From SXVE01 sp036388895 (GTDB taxonomy: Bacteria; Acidobacteriota; Blastocatellia; Pyrinomonadales; Pyrinomonadaceae): a DNA stretch of 64,000 nucleotides. Shown here in pieces: positions 1 to 8,361 of the stretch; the first letter of the stretch is position 1; every line of letters starts with the position of its first letter. The notes under the pieces are model-generated. The model was not told where the DNA came from and ran no database searches. It was given only the letters and a program-made list of their open reading frames with translations. The position numbers and the translations under genes are program-made. The stretch covers positions 62,001 through 126,000 of the forward strand of contig DASVQY010000063.1 in assembly GCA_036388895.1 (NCBI GenBank), in the 5' to 3' direction.

Positions 1-644
1 TTGTTTTGTTTTCTGGCTTCCGAGAGAAAATGGGATGTTTCGCAGACGAACGGCTTTAGTCTTTCGACCAGCGCCGCCGTTTCATCGTAAATTTGATCGG
101 CGTAAAGCGGCGGTTGCCCGTAGGTTACGATGATTCGATTGGCTTCTTCGAGGTTTCGTTCGATACGCATTCGCAAGACTTCCGGCGAAAGTGCGTCGGA
201 AACCCGAATTCCGCGCCGTCCGGCTTTATCTTCGTAAGCCGGACCGATGCCGCGCAGCGTCGTGCCGATTTTTTCGTTGCCGAGACGCTCTTCCGAAGTG
301 TGATCGAGAGCGCGATGATAAGGCATAATCAAATGCGCGCGGCTCGAAACTTTCAAACGTTCGGGAGTAATCGAAATTCCCTGCGACTGCATCTGGTCAA
401 CTTCTTCAAAAAACGCTTTCGGGTCAATCACCATTCCGTTGCCGAGAACGCATGTGCTATCTTCGTGAATGATTCCTGAAGGTAAAAGCCTCAAAACAAA
501 GGCTTTTTCGCCGACGTAAACCGAATGACCGGCATTGTGACCGCCTTGATAGCGCGCTACGATATCGAAACGATCAGCCAGCAAATCAACAACTTTTCCC
601 TTTCCTTCGTCGCCCCATTGCGCGCCGATTATTACAATTATCAT
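1..644 (-). CDS. purA: Adenylosuccinate synthetase, N-terminal part (runs off window)
   Basis: This gene encodes the GTP-dependent enzyme joining IMP and aspartate to adenylosuccinate, the first step from IMP to AMP. The reverse-strand translation begins MIIVIIGAQWGDEGKGK, the GTP-binding loop and catalytic Asp that define PurA, and continues with RYQGGHNAGH and TTLRGIGPAY, both family signatures. About 214 of roughly 430 residues are inside the window; the C-terminus lies before base 1. The ATG at 644-642 lies inside a 21-bp tandem repeat, so its upstream region has been partly duplicated. The next gene on the same strand (an acetyltransferase) ends 76 bp upstream. Identification is secure. 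Confidence 0.96.
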   Translation of the reverse strand, partial: MIIVIIGAQWGDEGKGKVVDLLADRFDIVARYQGGHNAGHSVYVGEKAFVLRLLPSGIIHEDSTCVLGNGMVIDPKAFFEEVDQMQSQGISITPERLKVSSRAHLIMPYHRALDHTSEERLGNEKIGTTLRGIGPAYEDKAGRRGIRVSDALSPEVLRMRIERNLEEANRIIVTYGQPPLYADQIYDETAALVERLKPFVCETSHFLSEARKQN

Positions 645-709
645 TTAACAGTTTGCATTTATCATTTAACAGTTTGCATTTATCATTTTCGGTTTAAGTG
701 AAAATGATA
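640..709. repeat. 21-bp tandem repeat over the purA start, plus hairpin
   Basis: A 21-bp unit starting atcatttaacagtttgc occurs at 640-660 and 661-681, with the first 7 bases again at 682-688. It covers the purA start codon, so a duplicate, non-used CAT triplet lies upstream of the real start. Next to it, tatcattttc (681-690) and gaaaatgata (700-709) form a 10-bp perfect inverted repeat with a 9-base loop. The hairpin lacks a T-tract in either direction, so I do not call it a terminator. It may be a remnant of the small dispersed repeats seen elsewhere in this window. Confidence 0.8.
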
Positions 710-720
710 AACGTTTAATG

Positions 721-1272
721 TTAAATGTTAAATGTTCTCCAATCTTCTTTTAACATTGCGTAAACCGCCCAATCATGGAATTCGCCATTTAACCATTCCA
801 CTTGTCGGTGTATACCTTCAAGCGTGAAATTGAGTCTTTCGGGAATTGCGCGGCTTTTTACGTTTTCGACATTACAGTTAATCTGCACGCGGTTTAATTT
901 CAGTTCGTCGAAAGCGTAATTAATCAAAACGCCCGTGCAGCGGGTCGCGATGCCCTTTCCCTGCGCGTTTTTCGCTAACCAGTATCCTAATTGAACCGAT
1001 TTATTAGACGCATTGAAATGGTGCAAACCAATAGTCCCGACAATTCTCTCCTCGAATACGATGCAAGCCGCAAACGTACCATTTTCAGAGTATTCGACTA
1101 AATTTGTCTTTATAAAATCTTGTGCCGATTCGACTGAATAATCATCTGTCACCCAGGGCATCCACATTTTTAACTGCTCAAGATTTTCTCGCACTGCCGT
1201 ATAAATACTTTCAGCACTTTTCAGTGATGGCAAAACCAATTTTAATTTTTCATCAATTTCATAAGAAAACAT
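721..1272 (-). CDS. GNAT-family N-acetyltransferase (RimJ/RimL type)
   Basis: The 183-residue protein has the layout of RimJ/RimL-type GNAT enzymes, which transfer acetyl from acetyl-CoA to an amino group of a protein or small molecule. Visible landmarks are the N-terminal segment with LEQLKMWMPWV, the strand GTIGLHHFN, the LGYWLAKNAQGKGIAT stretch (the Q-G-K-G-I-A acetyl-CoA loop, about residues 95-110) and the NVENVKSRAIPERLNF helix that follows. Resemblance to ribosomal-protein-serine acetyltransferases is general; the substrate is not readable from the sequence. It is in line with purA (downstream) and glgA (upstream) but unrelated to either. Start is the ATG at 1272; no strong ribosome-binding site is visible. 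Confidence 0.85.
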   Translation of the reverse strand: MFSYEIDEKLKLVLPSLKSAESIYTAVRENLEQLKMWMPWVTDDYSVESAQDFIKTNLVEYSENGTFAACIVFEERIVGTIGLHHFNASNKSVQLGYWLAKNAQGKGIATRCTGVLINYAFDELKLNRVQINCNVENVKSRAIPERLNFTLEGIHRQVEWLNGEFHDWAVYAMLKEDWRTFNI

Positions 1273-1365
1273 TTTTAGTCGAAGCGAAGGCGACGGAAAA
1301 TTATTTCAATTTTTTGTCTGATTTTTCTTTTACCTTTTTACCTTTTACTCACTTTTATCTGCTTT

Positions 1366-2787
1366 TTATTGTTTCGTCATTTGATAAAGCTGAACGTATT
1401 TTCGCGCGGCGTTTTCCCACGAATTGTCCGCAGTCATTCCGTTAAGCTGCAATTTCCGCCAAACGCTCGGCTCGTAATATGCGAAAAGGGCTTCGTAAAT
1501 TTTTTCTAAAAACTTATCGGCTCGAAATTCTTTGAATTTGAAACCGTTGCCGCTGTTATTCACCCGGTCGAAGTTTTCAACCGTATCGTCCAAGCCGCCG
1601 ACCGCTCGAACAATCGGAATCGTTCCGTAACGCAAACTGTACATTTGATTCAGACCGCACGGCTCGAACCGCGACGGCATCATAAACATATCCGCTCCGG
1701 CTTCGATCAAATGCGCCAAATCTTCATTATAACCGCGAAAAACTCCGACCTGACGCGGCGCATAATCGCGCAGTCTTTGCCAGAAATCTTCGTATTCCTT
1801 TGCGCCCGAACCGAGTGAAACTATATATGCTCCGGTCGCTAGAATTTCTCCGGCAACCTGCATCATCAAATCAATTCCTTTCTGCGACGTTAAACGAGTA
1901 ATCGAAGCAAATATCGGTTTTTCAAGATTAACCGGCAAAACGAACTGTTCGAGCAGAGCGCGTTTACAATCATTTTTTCCGTTCATCTGCCGCCAGTCGA
2001 AGTGAGCGGGCAAAATCGGGTCAGTCGCCGGATTCCATACTTCATAATCCACGCCGTTTGTGATGCCGATTAAACGATTCGAGCGCTGCCGCAAAAGCCA
2101 ATCCAACCCGTAACCTTCTTCCGGCGTTTGAATTTCGTAGGCGTAACGACGCGAAACCGTCGAAAGCATATCGGAAACGGCTAGTCCAGCTTTCATCGCG
2201 GAAGCATAACCGTTGAACATAAACGCATTTCGCGCGAATTCGCTGCCGAAACCGAATTTCCAAAGCTCCTCTGCGCCGAAACCGCCTTGATAAGCTAAAT
2301 TGTGAATTGAAAAAACCGTCCGAACATTTTGCCAGTAATCATCCCGCAACCGTCTCGAAGCAATCTCAACAGCGGCGAAACCGCAATGCCAATCGTTTAA
2401 ATGAACGATGTCGGGCGGCGCGCCGATGCGTTCGAGCAAAACCAACGCGGCGTGATTGAAAAATGCGAAGCGCTCGTAATCTTCCGTGTAGCCGTAAATC
2501 GAATCGCGGTGAAAATATTCGGGCGCATCAATTAAAAAAGTCGGCGAACCGTTCGCTTCGCTGTAAAACGCTTTCGCCCGGAACGAGCGACCGCGCCAAT
2601 TTACCCACAAATCATCCAGCGCCGTATGCCATAGATATTCGCCTTTTGTTTGCCGATAGCACGGCGTTATAAGAACGCTGTCCACGCCGACGCGTTTCAA
2701 CGCCTTCGGCAAAGCGCCCGCGACATCGCCTAAACCGCCCGTTTTTGAATATGGAACCGCTTCCGCAGAAAGAATTGCTACTCGCAT
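1366..2787 (-). CDS. glgA: Glycogen synthase (ADP-glucose type)
   Basis: GlgA extends alpha-1,4-glucan chains using ADP-glucose. The 473-residue product is full length for bacterial GT5 synthases. It starts MRVAILSAEAVPYSKTGGLG, whose Lys15-Thr-Gly-Gly motif binds ADP-glucose, and carries the C-terminal SRFEPCGLNQ and GGLDDTV stretches around residues 372-400 that hold the catalytic Glu and nucleotide site. The GT-B two-domain layout is intact. The matching ADP-glucose pyrophosphorylase, glgC, lies far away at 54313-55491, so the pathway is split. A CAGTTATCAGTTATC simple repeat lies just upstream of the start at about 2795-2810. Confidence 0.97.
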   Translation of the reverse strand: MRVAILSAEAVPYSKTGGLGDVAGALPKALKRVGVDSVLITPCYRQTKGEYLWHTALDDLWVNWRGRSFRAKAFYSEANGSPTFLIDAPEYFHRDSIYGYTEDYERFAFFNHAALVLLERIGAPPDIVHLNDWHCGFAAVEIASRRLRDDYWQNVRTVFSIHNLAYQGGFGAEELWKFGFGSEFARNAFMFNGYASAMKAGLAVSDMLSTVSRRYAYEIQTPEEGYGLDWLLRQRSNRLIGITNGVDYEVWNPATDPILPAHFDWRQMNGKNDCKRALLEQFVLPVNLEKPIFASITRLTSQKGIDLMMQVAGEILATGAYIVSLGSGAKEYEDFWQRLRDYAPRQVGVFRGYNEDLAHLIEAGADMFMMPSRFEPCGLNQMYSLRYGTIPIVRAVGGLDDTVENFDRVNNSGNGFKFKEFRADKFLEKIYEALFAYYEPSVWRKLQLNGMTADNSWENAARKYVQLYQMTKQ

Positions 2788-2885
2788 TATCAGATATTTT
2801 TCAGTTATCAGTTATCAAACATCATCGCTAAGTTGTCAAATCTCAATTTTAATTTTATCTGTCGTGCACATCAGACTTTGCAAAC

Positions 2886-2924
2886 AAAAAAAATCGTGAA
2901 CAGATATTTTATCCGTTCACGATT
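2886..2924 (-). terminator. Intrinsic terminator after rho
   Basis: On the minus strand a 10-bp stem (arms 2892-2901 and 2915-2924, aatcgtgaac / gttcacgatt, extendable inside the loop) is followed by a run of eight T (A's at 2886-2893 on the plus strand). It lies 28 bp past the rho stop codon. It is a textbook factor-independent terminator for the rho transcript and separates rho from glgA. Confidence 0.85.
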
Positions 2925-2951
2925 CTGTAAAATTATTTTACTGTTTACAGT

Positions 2952-4373
2952 TTAACTTTGCATTGAAGCGAGAAACTCCGAATTCGCCTTTGTTTTGGAA
3001 AGACGTTCGAGAACGACTTCCATTTGCTCGACCGGAGAAAGCGGATTGAGCACTCGGCGCATAACCCAGATGCGATTCAAATCTTCCTTGCCGATGAGCA
3101 ATTCTTCCTTACGCGTTCCCGAACGCTGCAAATCAATTGCCGGGAACAAGCGTTTGTCGCTCAAACGGCGGTCAAGATGGATTTCCGAGTTACCTGTTCC
3201 TTTGAATTCCTCAAAGATTACGTCGTCCATTCGCGAGCCAGTGTCAATCAAAGCCGTTGCGATAATTGTCAAACTTCCGCCTTCTTCGATGTTGCGCGCC
3301 GCGCCGAAAAAGCGTTTAGGGCGCTGCAAAGCGTTCGAGTCAATACCACCCGATAAAATCTTGCCCGACGGCGGAACGACTGCGTTGTGCGCGCGGGCGA
3401 GACGAGTAATCGAGTCGAGCAGAATTACAACGTCGCGCTTGTGTTCGACGAGGCGTTTCGCTTTTTCAATCACCATATCAGCAACTTGAACGTGTCGCGT
3501 CGGCGGCTCGTCAAATGTTGATGAAATAACTTCGCCTCTGACACTTCGCTGCATATCGGTTACTTCTTCCGGTCGCTCGTCAATCAACAGAACGATCAGC
3601 GTGACTTCGGGATGATTTTCCGTGATTGAATTGGCGATAGTCTGCAAAAGCATTGTTTTACCGGTGCGCGGCGGCGCGACGATCAACGCGCGCTGCCCTT
3701 TTCCGATAGGCGTGACCAAATCAATAACCCGCGCCGAAACGTGGTCGGGTTTTGTTTCCATTCTGAGCTGTTCGTCCGGGTAGAGCGGCGTCAAATTGTC
3801 GAAAAAGACTTTTTCGCGCGCGATTTCCGGCGCTTCAAAATTGATCGCTTCGACTTTGATAAGCGCAAAATAACGCTCGCCTTCCTTCGGCGGACGAATC
3901 TGCCCGGAAACGGTGTCGCCGGTTCGCAAATCGAATTTACGAATTTGCGACGGCGAAACGTAAATATCGTCGGGACCAGGAAGATAATTGTATTCAGGCG
4001 CGCGAAGAAACCCGAAACCGTCCGGCAAAGTTTCTAAAACGCCTTCGGAAAAAATCAAACCGCTTTTTTCCGTCTGCGCGGCGAGAACCTTGAAAATCAA
4101 TTCCTGCTTTCTCAAACCGGTCGCGCCTTCGATGCCCAATTCTTTGGCGACGGTTGTCAATTCGCTGATTGACATATCCTTTAATCCGGCTAAATCAAGC
4201 GTTGCGGTTGCCTGCACGTTATTATTGGATTTCTTTTTCTCGTTCGACTCGCCGTTAGATTTTTCGTTCGTTTCGGCTCCGTCGTTATTAGATTGTTCTG
4301 TTTCTGCAAAACCGTTTTCCTCCGGTTTTGTTTCTTTTACCTTTCTTGTTGTTCTTGTCGTCTTGGTTGCCAT
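2952..4373 (-). CDS. rho: Transcription termination factor Rho
   Basis: Rho is the hexameric RNA helicase that ends transcription at Rho-dependent sites. From the ATG at 4373 the product is 473 residues. It has a charged low-complexity N-terminal extension (about residues 1-55, rich in Thr/Lys then Asn/Glu), a Rho_N SAP-like helix region (about 62-105), the RNA-binding cold-shock-like domain with DGFGFLR (118-124), and the ATPase core with Walker A APPRTGKT near 234-241 and LLIDERPEEV. I prefer the ATG at 4373 (with ggaa 8 bases upstream) over an in-frame TTG at 4400, which would add nine unconvincing residues. Its own intrinsic terminator follows the stop. Confidence 0.96.
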   Translation of the reverse strand: MATKTTRTTRKVKETKPEENGFAETEQSNNDGAETNEKSNGESNEKKKSNNNVQATATLDLAGLKDMSISELTTVAKELGIEGATGLRKQELIFKVLAAQTEKSGLIFSEGVLETLPDGFGFLRAPEYNYLPGPDDIYVSPSQIRKFDLRTGDTVSGQIRPPKEGERYFALIKVEAINFEAPEIAREKVFFDNLTPLYPDEQLRMETKPDHVSARVIDLVTPIGKGQRALIVAPPRTGKTMLLQTIANSITENHPEVTLIVLLIDERPEEVTDMQRSVRGEVISSTFDEPPTRHVQVADMVIEKAKRLVEHKRDVVILLDSITRLARAHNAVVPPSGKILSGGIDSNALQRPKRFFGAARNIEEGGSLTIIATALIDTGSRMDDVIFEEFKGTGNSEIHLDRRLSDKRLFPAIDLQRSGTRKEELLIGKEDLNRIWVMRRVLNPLSPVEQMEVVLERLSKTKANSEFLASMQS

Positions 4374-4512
4374 GTTTATTCCGTTTGTTCTTGGGAGCAA
4401 TTGAAGTTTCAGACTTTAGATTTTCAAACGTCGTATCAATACCTGCGTAAAAGGATTTGAAAGACTAAAGTGGAGTTTAAAGTATGGAAAGTTCGTAGTA
4501 GTCCAAAGATTT

Positions 4513-4558
4513 AAGCCCTAGAGCTTTCGTAAAAACCCTTGAGTTTTTAGGGATGCTT
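4513..4558 (-). terminator. Hairpin between engB and rho (possible terminator or rho leader structure)
   Basis: In the 219-bp gap between engB and rho an inverted repeat pairs aagccct (4513-4519) with agggatgctt (4549-4558, two-base bulge), enclosing a smaller aaaaac/gttttt hairpin. Read on the minus strand it lies 35 bases after the engB stop and is followed only by a weak T-rich stretch, so it may be an engB terminator or part of a structured rho leader. The rest of the gap shows no other clear signal. Confidence 0.4.
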
Positions 4559-4592
4559 AATTATTACTACATTTAATCAAATAAATCAACTA

Positions 4593-5180
4593 TTACTTAT
4601 AAAAATCATTGAGAGAATTTCCGATTTCACCCCATACTTGTTCTCTTCCCTTTCCGGTTGTTGATGAATAAGTTAAAACTTTGCTGTTCGGCATCATTTC
4701 CTTTATTTCAATCAGACTTTTATTTAGCTTGTTAGAGGAGAGTTTATCGGCTTTGGTTGCTACTATTATGTGATTTTTGTTGTGGTAAACAAGCCATTCG
4801 TTGAGCTGCAAATCGAGTTCGGTCGGATTGTGCCGCGAATCTATTAACTGTATTGATAAAGCAAGTTCATTTCGACTGGAAAGATACTCTTCAGCCATCA
4901 CGCCCCAGTCCGCGCGCATTGATTTTGAAACTCTCGCGTAACCGTAACCGGGCAAATCTGCGAAATAAAACTTTTCATTTATCAAAAAGAAATTGATGCT
5001 CTGCGTTCTTCCCGGCGTGTTTGAGGTGCGCGCCAGCCCCTTTCTCTGCAAAAGCGAGTTTATCAAGCTGGATTTCCCCACGTTTGAGCGTCCGAGAAAA
5101 GCGATTTCCGGCAGCCCGTCGCTCGTCCAATGCTCACGCGCAAAGGCGCTTTTGACAAAATTAACACTTGAAATCTTCAT
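4593..5180 (-). CDS. engB: Ribosome biogenesis GTPase EngB (YihA/YsxC)
   Basis: EngB is a small essential GTPase needed to assemble the large ribosomal subunit. The 195-residue product has all G motifs: G1 GRSNVGKS (residues 30-37), the switch I region NTPGRTQ, G3 DLPGYG, and G4 TKAD. The length fits the family. Start ATG at 5180 is the only good choice and gives the usual short N-terminus before the first beta strand (EIAFLG). The gene is divergent from the cyanophycinase operon with an 82-bp shared promoter region. Confidence 0.95.
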   Translation of the reverse strand: MKISSVNFVKSAFAREHWTSDGLPEIAFLGRSNVGKSSLINSLLQRKGLARTSNTPGRTQSINFFLINEKFYFADLPGYGYARVSKSMRADWGVMAEEYLSSRNELALSIQLIDSRHNPTELDLQLNEWLVYHNKNHIIVATKADKLSSNKLNKSLIEIKEMMPNSKVLTYSSTTGKGREQVWGEIGNSLNDFYK

Positions 5181-5225
5181 CTTGCTATGTATCTTTTAAT
5201 ACAAACACTTATTATTACAATACAG

Positions 5226-5231
5226 TATAAT
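5226..5231 (+). promoter_or_regulatory. -10 box for the cyanophycinase operon
   Basis: A perfect TATAAT lies 31 bp before the cphB start codon in the divergent engB-cphB gap. No convincing -35 hexamer is seen 16-18 bp upstream, so only the -10 element is claimed. The ribosome-binding site gaggag at about 5250-5255 is well placed for the ATG at 5263. Confidence 0.5.
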
Positions 5232-5262
5232 CGAACAACACGAATAGGCGAGGAGAAATTTA

Positions 5263-6108
5263 ATGTTTAAAAAAGACGGTAGAGGAATACTGGTCGCTGT
5301 CGGCGGCGGCGAGTCCGGCAACATTACCAAAGATTCAATAAAAATCATCGAAAAGTTTTTGGAATACGCGGGCGGCATAAATAAAGCGAAAATCGTCGTG
5401 ATGACAGTCGCGACAAACGACCCGGAAAATGCCGGCGAAAGGTATGAAGAGTTATTCGGACGATTAAAGTTCAAAAATTTTGAAATCGTTAATATCGCAG
5501 AACGCAGCGAATCTTACGATGAAGCAATGCTGAAAAAAGTCGAAGATGCGAGCGGTTTATATTTTACCGGCGGCAATCAGCTTCACGTTACGGCTTTGAC
5601 CGGCGGAACGCCGCTTCATCAATTAATTCTGGAAAAATACAGTAAAGGTATGGTAATCGGCGGAACGAGCGCGGGCGCGATGATGATGTCTTCTTCGACG
5701 CTTGTTTCCGGCGAATCAGATTGCGCGCCGAGACTCGGAGCGGTGGAAGTCGCGCCGGGTATGGAACTGCTCGACAATTCTATTATCGACACACATTTTT
5801 CGCAGCGCGGACGGCACGGACGCCTGCTTTCCGCTGTTGTACACAACCCGCAAACTTTAGGAGTCGGAATTGACGAGCGAACGGCGATGATCGTTCAAGG
5901 CGGTAAATTTGAAGTGATTGGTGAAGGCGCCGTAACCGTCGTTTGCGCGAAAAACTCGATGCACACCAATTTGCCTTATATAAGAACCGACGATACCATC
6001 GGGGCTTTCGGCGTTAATTTTCATGTCTTGCCCGAAGGCTACAAATACGATCTGCAAAAACGTGAACCGATAACTCCGAACGTAAAAAAAATGATAGAAG
6101 GAAAATAA
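5263..6108 (+). CDS. cphB: Cyanophycinase (peptidase S51)
   Basis: Cyanophycinase cuts the nitrogen-storage polymer cyanophycin (poly-aspartate with arginine side branches) into beta-Asp-Arg dipeptides. The 281-residue product shows the S51 nucleophile elbow GGTSAGAM with catalytic Ser136, the strand motif YFTGGNQ (100-106) and the DTHFSQRGRHGRL stretch (176-188) that is characteristic of cyanophycinases versus other S51 members. There is no signal peptide, so the enzyme is cytoplasmic and should act on internal polymer. It is first in a three-gene set with a DUF389 protein (22 bp later) and an isoaspartyl dipeptidase that would finish degradation. No cyanophycin synthetase (cphA) is present in this window. 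Confidence 0.9.
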   Translation: MFKKDGRGILVAVGGGESGNITKDSIKIIEKFLEYAGGINKAKIVVMTVATNDPENAGERYEELFGRLKFKNFEIVNIAERSESYDEAMLKKVEDASGLYFTGGNQLHVTALTGGTPLHQLILEKYSKGMVIGGTSAGAMMMSSSTLVSGESDCAPRLGAVEVAPGMELLDNSIIDTHFSQRGRHGRLLSAVVHNPQTLGVGIDERTAMIVQGGKFEVIGEGAVTVVCAKNSMHTNLPYIRTDDTIGAFGVNFHVLPEGYKYDLQKREPITPNVKKMIEGK

Positions 6109-6130
6109 ATTATTTTGAACAAGGGGAAGT

Positions 6131-7054
6131 ATGCGTTTAATCAGAATTTCCGCTCCGCGCGGAAAAGGCGTTGATGTTGCCAAAATCGCTTTCGATGTCG
6201 GTATAAAAGAGGCTTCGATTTTTCAAGCCGATAACTATTCTGCCAGCGGCGAAATACAAACGAAAGACGTGGTTGATTTATCAACTTCAACGCCCAAAGG
6301 CAAACAGTTAGTTGACGCGCTTTTAGGCTCGGAGCTTTATAATCAAAATGATTACACGATAGCCGTCCGTCAGCCGCGCTCGATTGTATCAGGCGAAGAT
6401 TTGCACGAGATAACGAAACCTTTGGTTGATCCGCCGAGCGATATTTTTGAGGAATTGTGGCAATTCAGCCACATAACCGTCGGATTTGTCGGGCGTATTT
6501 TTATCGCCGCATGTTTGCTCGCTTACGGTCTGATTCATCAGAAAACTCTGATTATGATCGCGGGACTTTTGTTTTTACCGCTTTTGCCCCTGCTTCTGGG
6601 TATCGGCTTCGGTTCGTGGACGAAACAACCCAGATTGGCTCTTCAAGGATTGCTGGCGTTTTTAACGGCGACTGTTTTGCTCGTGCTCGGCGGTGTCGTT
6701 ATCGCTTCTGTTTCAAGTCCGCCGGTTAAATACGAAGAATTTAATTCCCTGCCGGTAACTTTTTTGATTTCTTTGGGCGTCGGCATCGCTGCGGGTTTGG
6801 CTAACAGCGACGATGTGGGAAACCGTGCGATGATCGGTCTTGCGGCAGGCGCGCAAATCGCGATTGTTCCCGTCTGGTTCGGCGTTTCCATGATTCTCGG
6901 ATTTTCGGCGACAACAGGCGAAAGCGAAATCATTAACCGCGCAATTTCATTTCCTATCGTCGTTGTGACGATAATCATCGCGTCTCTCGCAACTTATGTT
7001 TTACTGGGCGCGGCGAGCCGCCAGCTAAAGAATGTAAATACGATTAAAAGTTAA
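6131..7054 (+). CDS. DUF389-family membrane protein
   Basis: The 307-residue protein has a soluble N-terminal part (about 1-110, ferredoxin-like fold in relatives) followed by six or so hydrophobic segments between residues 115 and 300. The membrane part resembles the DUF389 family (also annotated as TIGR00341), with the Leu/Pro-rich LLFLPLLPLLLGIGFG helix and an AGLANSDDVGNRAMIGLAAG loop. The biochemical function of DUF389 is not established to my knowledge. Its place between cyanophycinase and isoaspartyl dipeptidase suggests a link to cyanophycin or beta-Asp-Arg dipeptides, perhaps transport; this is inference only. A ribosome-binding site (aaggggaag) precedes the ATG closely. Confidence 0.75.
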   Translation: MRLIRISAPRGKGVDVAKIAFDVGIKEASIFQADNYSASGEIQTKDVVDLSTSTPKGKQLVDALLGSELYNQNDYTIAVRQPRSIVSGEDLHEITKPLVDPPSDIFEELWQFSHITVGFVGRIFIAACLLAYGLIHQKTLIMIAGLLFLPLLPLLLGIGFGSWTKQPRLALQGLLAFLTATVLLVLGGVVIASVSSPPVKYEEFNSLPVTFLISLGVGIAAGLANSDDVGNRAMIGLAAGAQIAIVPVWFGVSMILGFSATTGESEIINRAISFPIVVVTIIIASLATYVLLGAASRQLKNVNTIKS

Positions 7055-7081
7055 TATTTTCATCAAACTTCAAAACAAATA

Positions 7082-8263
7082 ATGTTTACACTTATCGAAA
7101 ACGGAGAAATTTACGCGCCCGCGTCCAGCGGCGTTAATTCAGTTCTTTTAACCGAGAATAAAATTCTTAAAATCGGCGAATTAAATCGCTCGAACATTGA
7201 CGCTCTCGGAATCGAATACGAAGTAATTAACGCCGCCGGATGCGTTATAACACCGGGTTTTATTGACCCGCACGAACATCTTCTCGGCGGAAGCGGCGAA
7301 AAAGGTTTTTCATCGCAGACGCCGGAAATAAGCGCGACGGAAATTATCGAAGCAGGAATTACCACGGTCGTCGGATGTCTCGGCGTTGATACGACGATGA
7401 AAACAATGGCTGGACTTCTTGCAAAAGCGAAAGCTCTCAAAGAAGAAGGCTTGAGCGCATACATCTGGTCAGGAGGTTACGATGTCCCGCCGACGACTAT
7501 AACGGATTCCGTGCGCAACGATATTATGTTCATCGAAGAAGTTATCGGCGCCGGTGAAATAGCGATCTCCGACGAGCGCTCGACCGACCACGTTCCGCAC
7601 GAATTAGCCCGCCTGGTGATTGATACGCACAACGGAGGAATGTTAAGCCGAAAAGCCGGAGTAACACATTTTCACGTTGGAGAAAGCAAAGAAAGGCTGA
7701 AGTCCATACGAAATATTCTCGATGAATTTCCGATTGAACCAGATTGGATTTATCCGACGCATATCATCCGTAGCGAAGAATTAATGAAAGAAGCCATCGA
7801 GCTTGCCGGCAAAGGCGCGTTTGTTGATATAGATACGGTTGACGAAGATTTGCCGAGATGGCTTCGCTTTTATCTCGATAACGGCGGAAAGCCGGAACAA
7901 CTGACGATTTCGACTGATGCCTCCATCACAAGCCCGAAAAATCTCATTGAGCAAATTCGCATTTGCATTTTAGAACACAAATTCAAGCTCGAAGAAGTTC
8001 TTCCGCTTGTTACTTCAAATACTGCAAGGGTATTAAAATTCGAAAATAAAGGAGAAATCGCTGAAAATAAATCCGCCGATTTATTAGTTCTGGAAAAAGA
8101 TACTCTTGAGATTCGGGAGGTTATTTGCGGCGGTCGCCGTTTGTTCAAGGACGGTTCGCTTGCTTTTAAGGAGCGCTTTTTGAAAGAAAGCAATCGAATT
8201 GTAAATCTTCGGGGCGAAAAACAGACAAAAACCGCCAGTGGTTCAGACAAAGAAAATGACTGA
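7082..8263 (+). CDS. iadA: Isoaspartyl (beta-aspartyl) dipeptidase
   Basis: IadA, an amidohydrolase-superfamily metalloenzyme, hydrolyses beta-aspartyl dipeptides, including beta-Asp-Arg released by cyanophycinase. The 393-residue product has the first metal motif DPHEH (His64, His66), substrate residues matching E. coli IadA (Glu73 in GSGEKG, Tyr133 in GGYDVP, Arg166 in SDERS), THFH and THIIR histidines, and the catalytic Asp in STDAS. An oddity: the segment that carries the bridging carboxylated lysine in the E. coli enzyme (VIGVK) reads VIGAGE here, so a glutamate probably takes the bridging role. Last gene of the cphB-DUF389-iadA set; a strong hairpin terminator follows. Confidence 0.88.
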   Translation: MFTLIENGEIYAPASSGVNSVLLTENKILKIGELNRSNIDALGIEYEVINAAGCVITPGFIDPHEHLLGGSGEKGFSSQTPEISATEIIEAGITTVVGCLGVDTTMKTMAGLLAKAKALKEEGLSAYIWSGGYDVPPTTITDSVRNDIMFIEEVIGAGEIAISDERSTDHVPHELARLVIDTHNGGMLSRKAGVTHFHVGESKERLKSIRNILDEFPIEPDWIYPTHIIRSEELMKEAIELAGKGAFVDIDTVDEDLPRWLRFYLDNGGKPEQLTISTDASITSPKNLIEQIRICILEHKFKLEEVLPLVTSNTARVLKFENKGEIAENKSADLLVLEKDTLEIREVICGGRRLFKDGSLAFKERFLKESNRIVNLRGEKQTKTASGSDKEND

Positions 8264-8288
8264 ATTTCGAGTGAAAATTAATAAACTC

Positions 8289-8343
8289 AAATAAAGGAAA
8301 TGCCGCCACAATTGATTTTTATTTAGCGGCATTTCCTTTATTT
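8289..8343. terminator. Bidirectional hairpin terminator between iadA and the next minus-strand gene
   Basis: An 18-bp perfect inverted repeat (8289-8306 with 8326-8343) with a GC core (gccgc/gcggc) and A/T-rich outer arms lies between two convergent genes. The arm sequence gives a U-rich end on both strands, so it can stop transcription from iadA and from the minus-strand gene at 8362-8802. Confidence 0.85.
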
Positions 8344-8361
8344 ACCAAAACAATTATTATC

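Noticed and set aside
93..479. 128-codon plus-strand open frame at the window start
   Set aside because: Antisense to purA, whose motifs are unmistakable.
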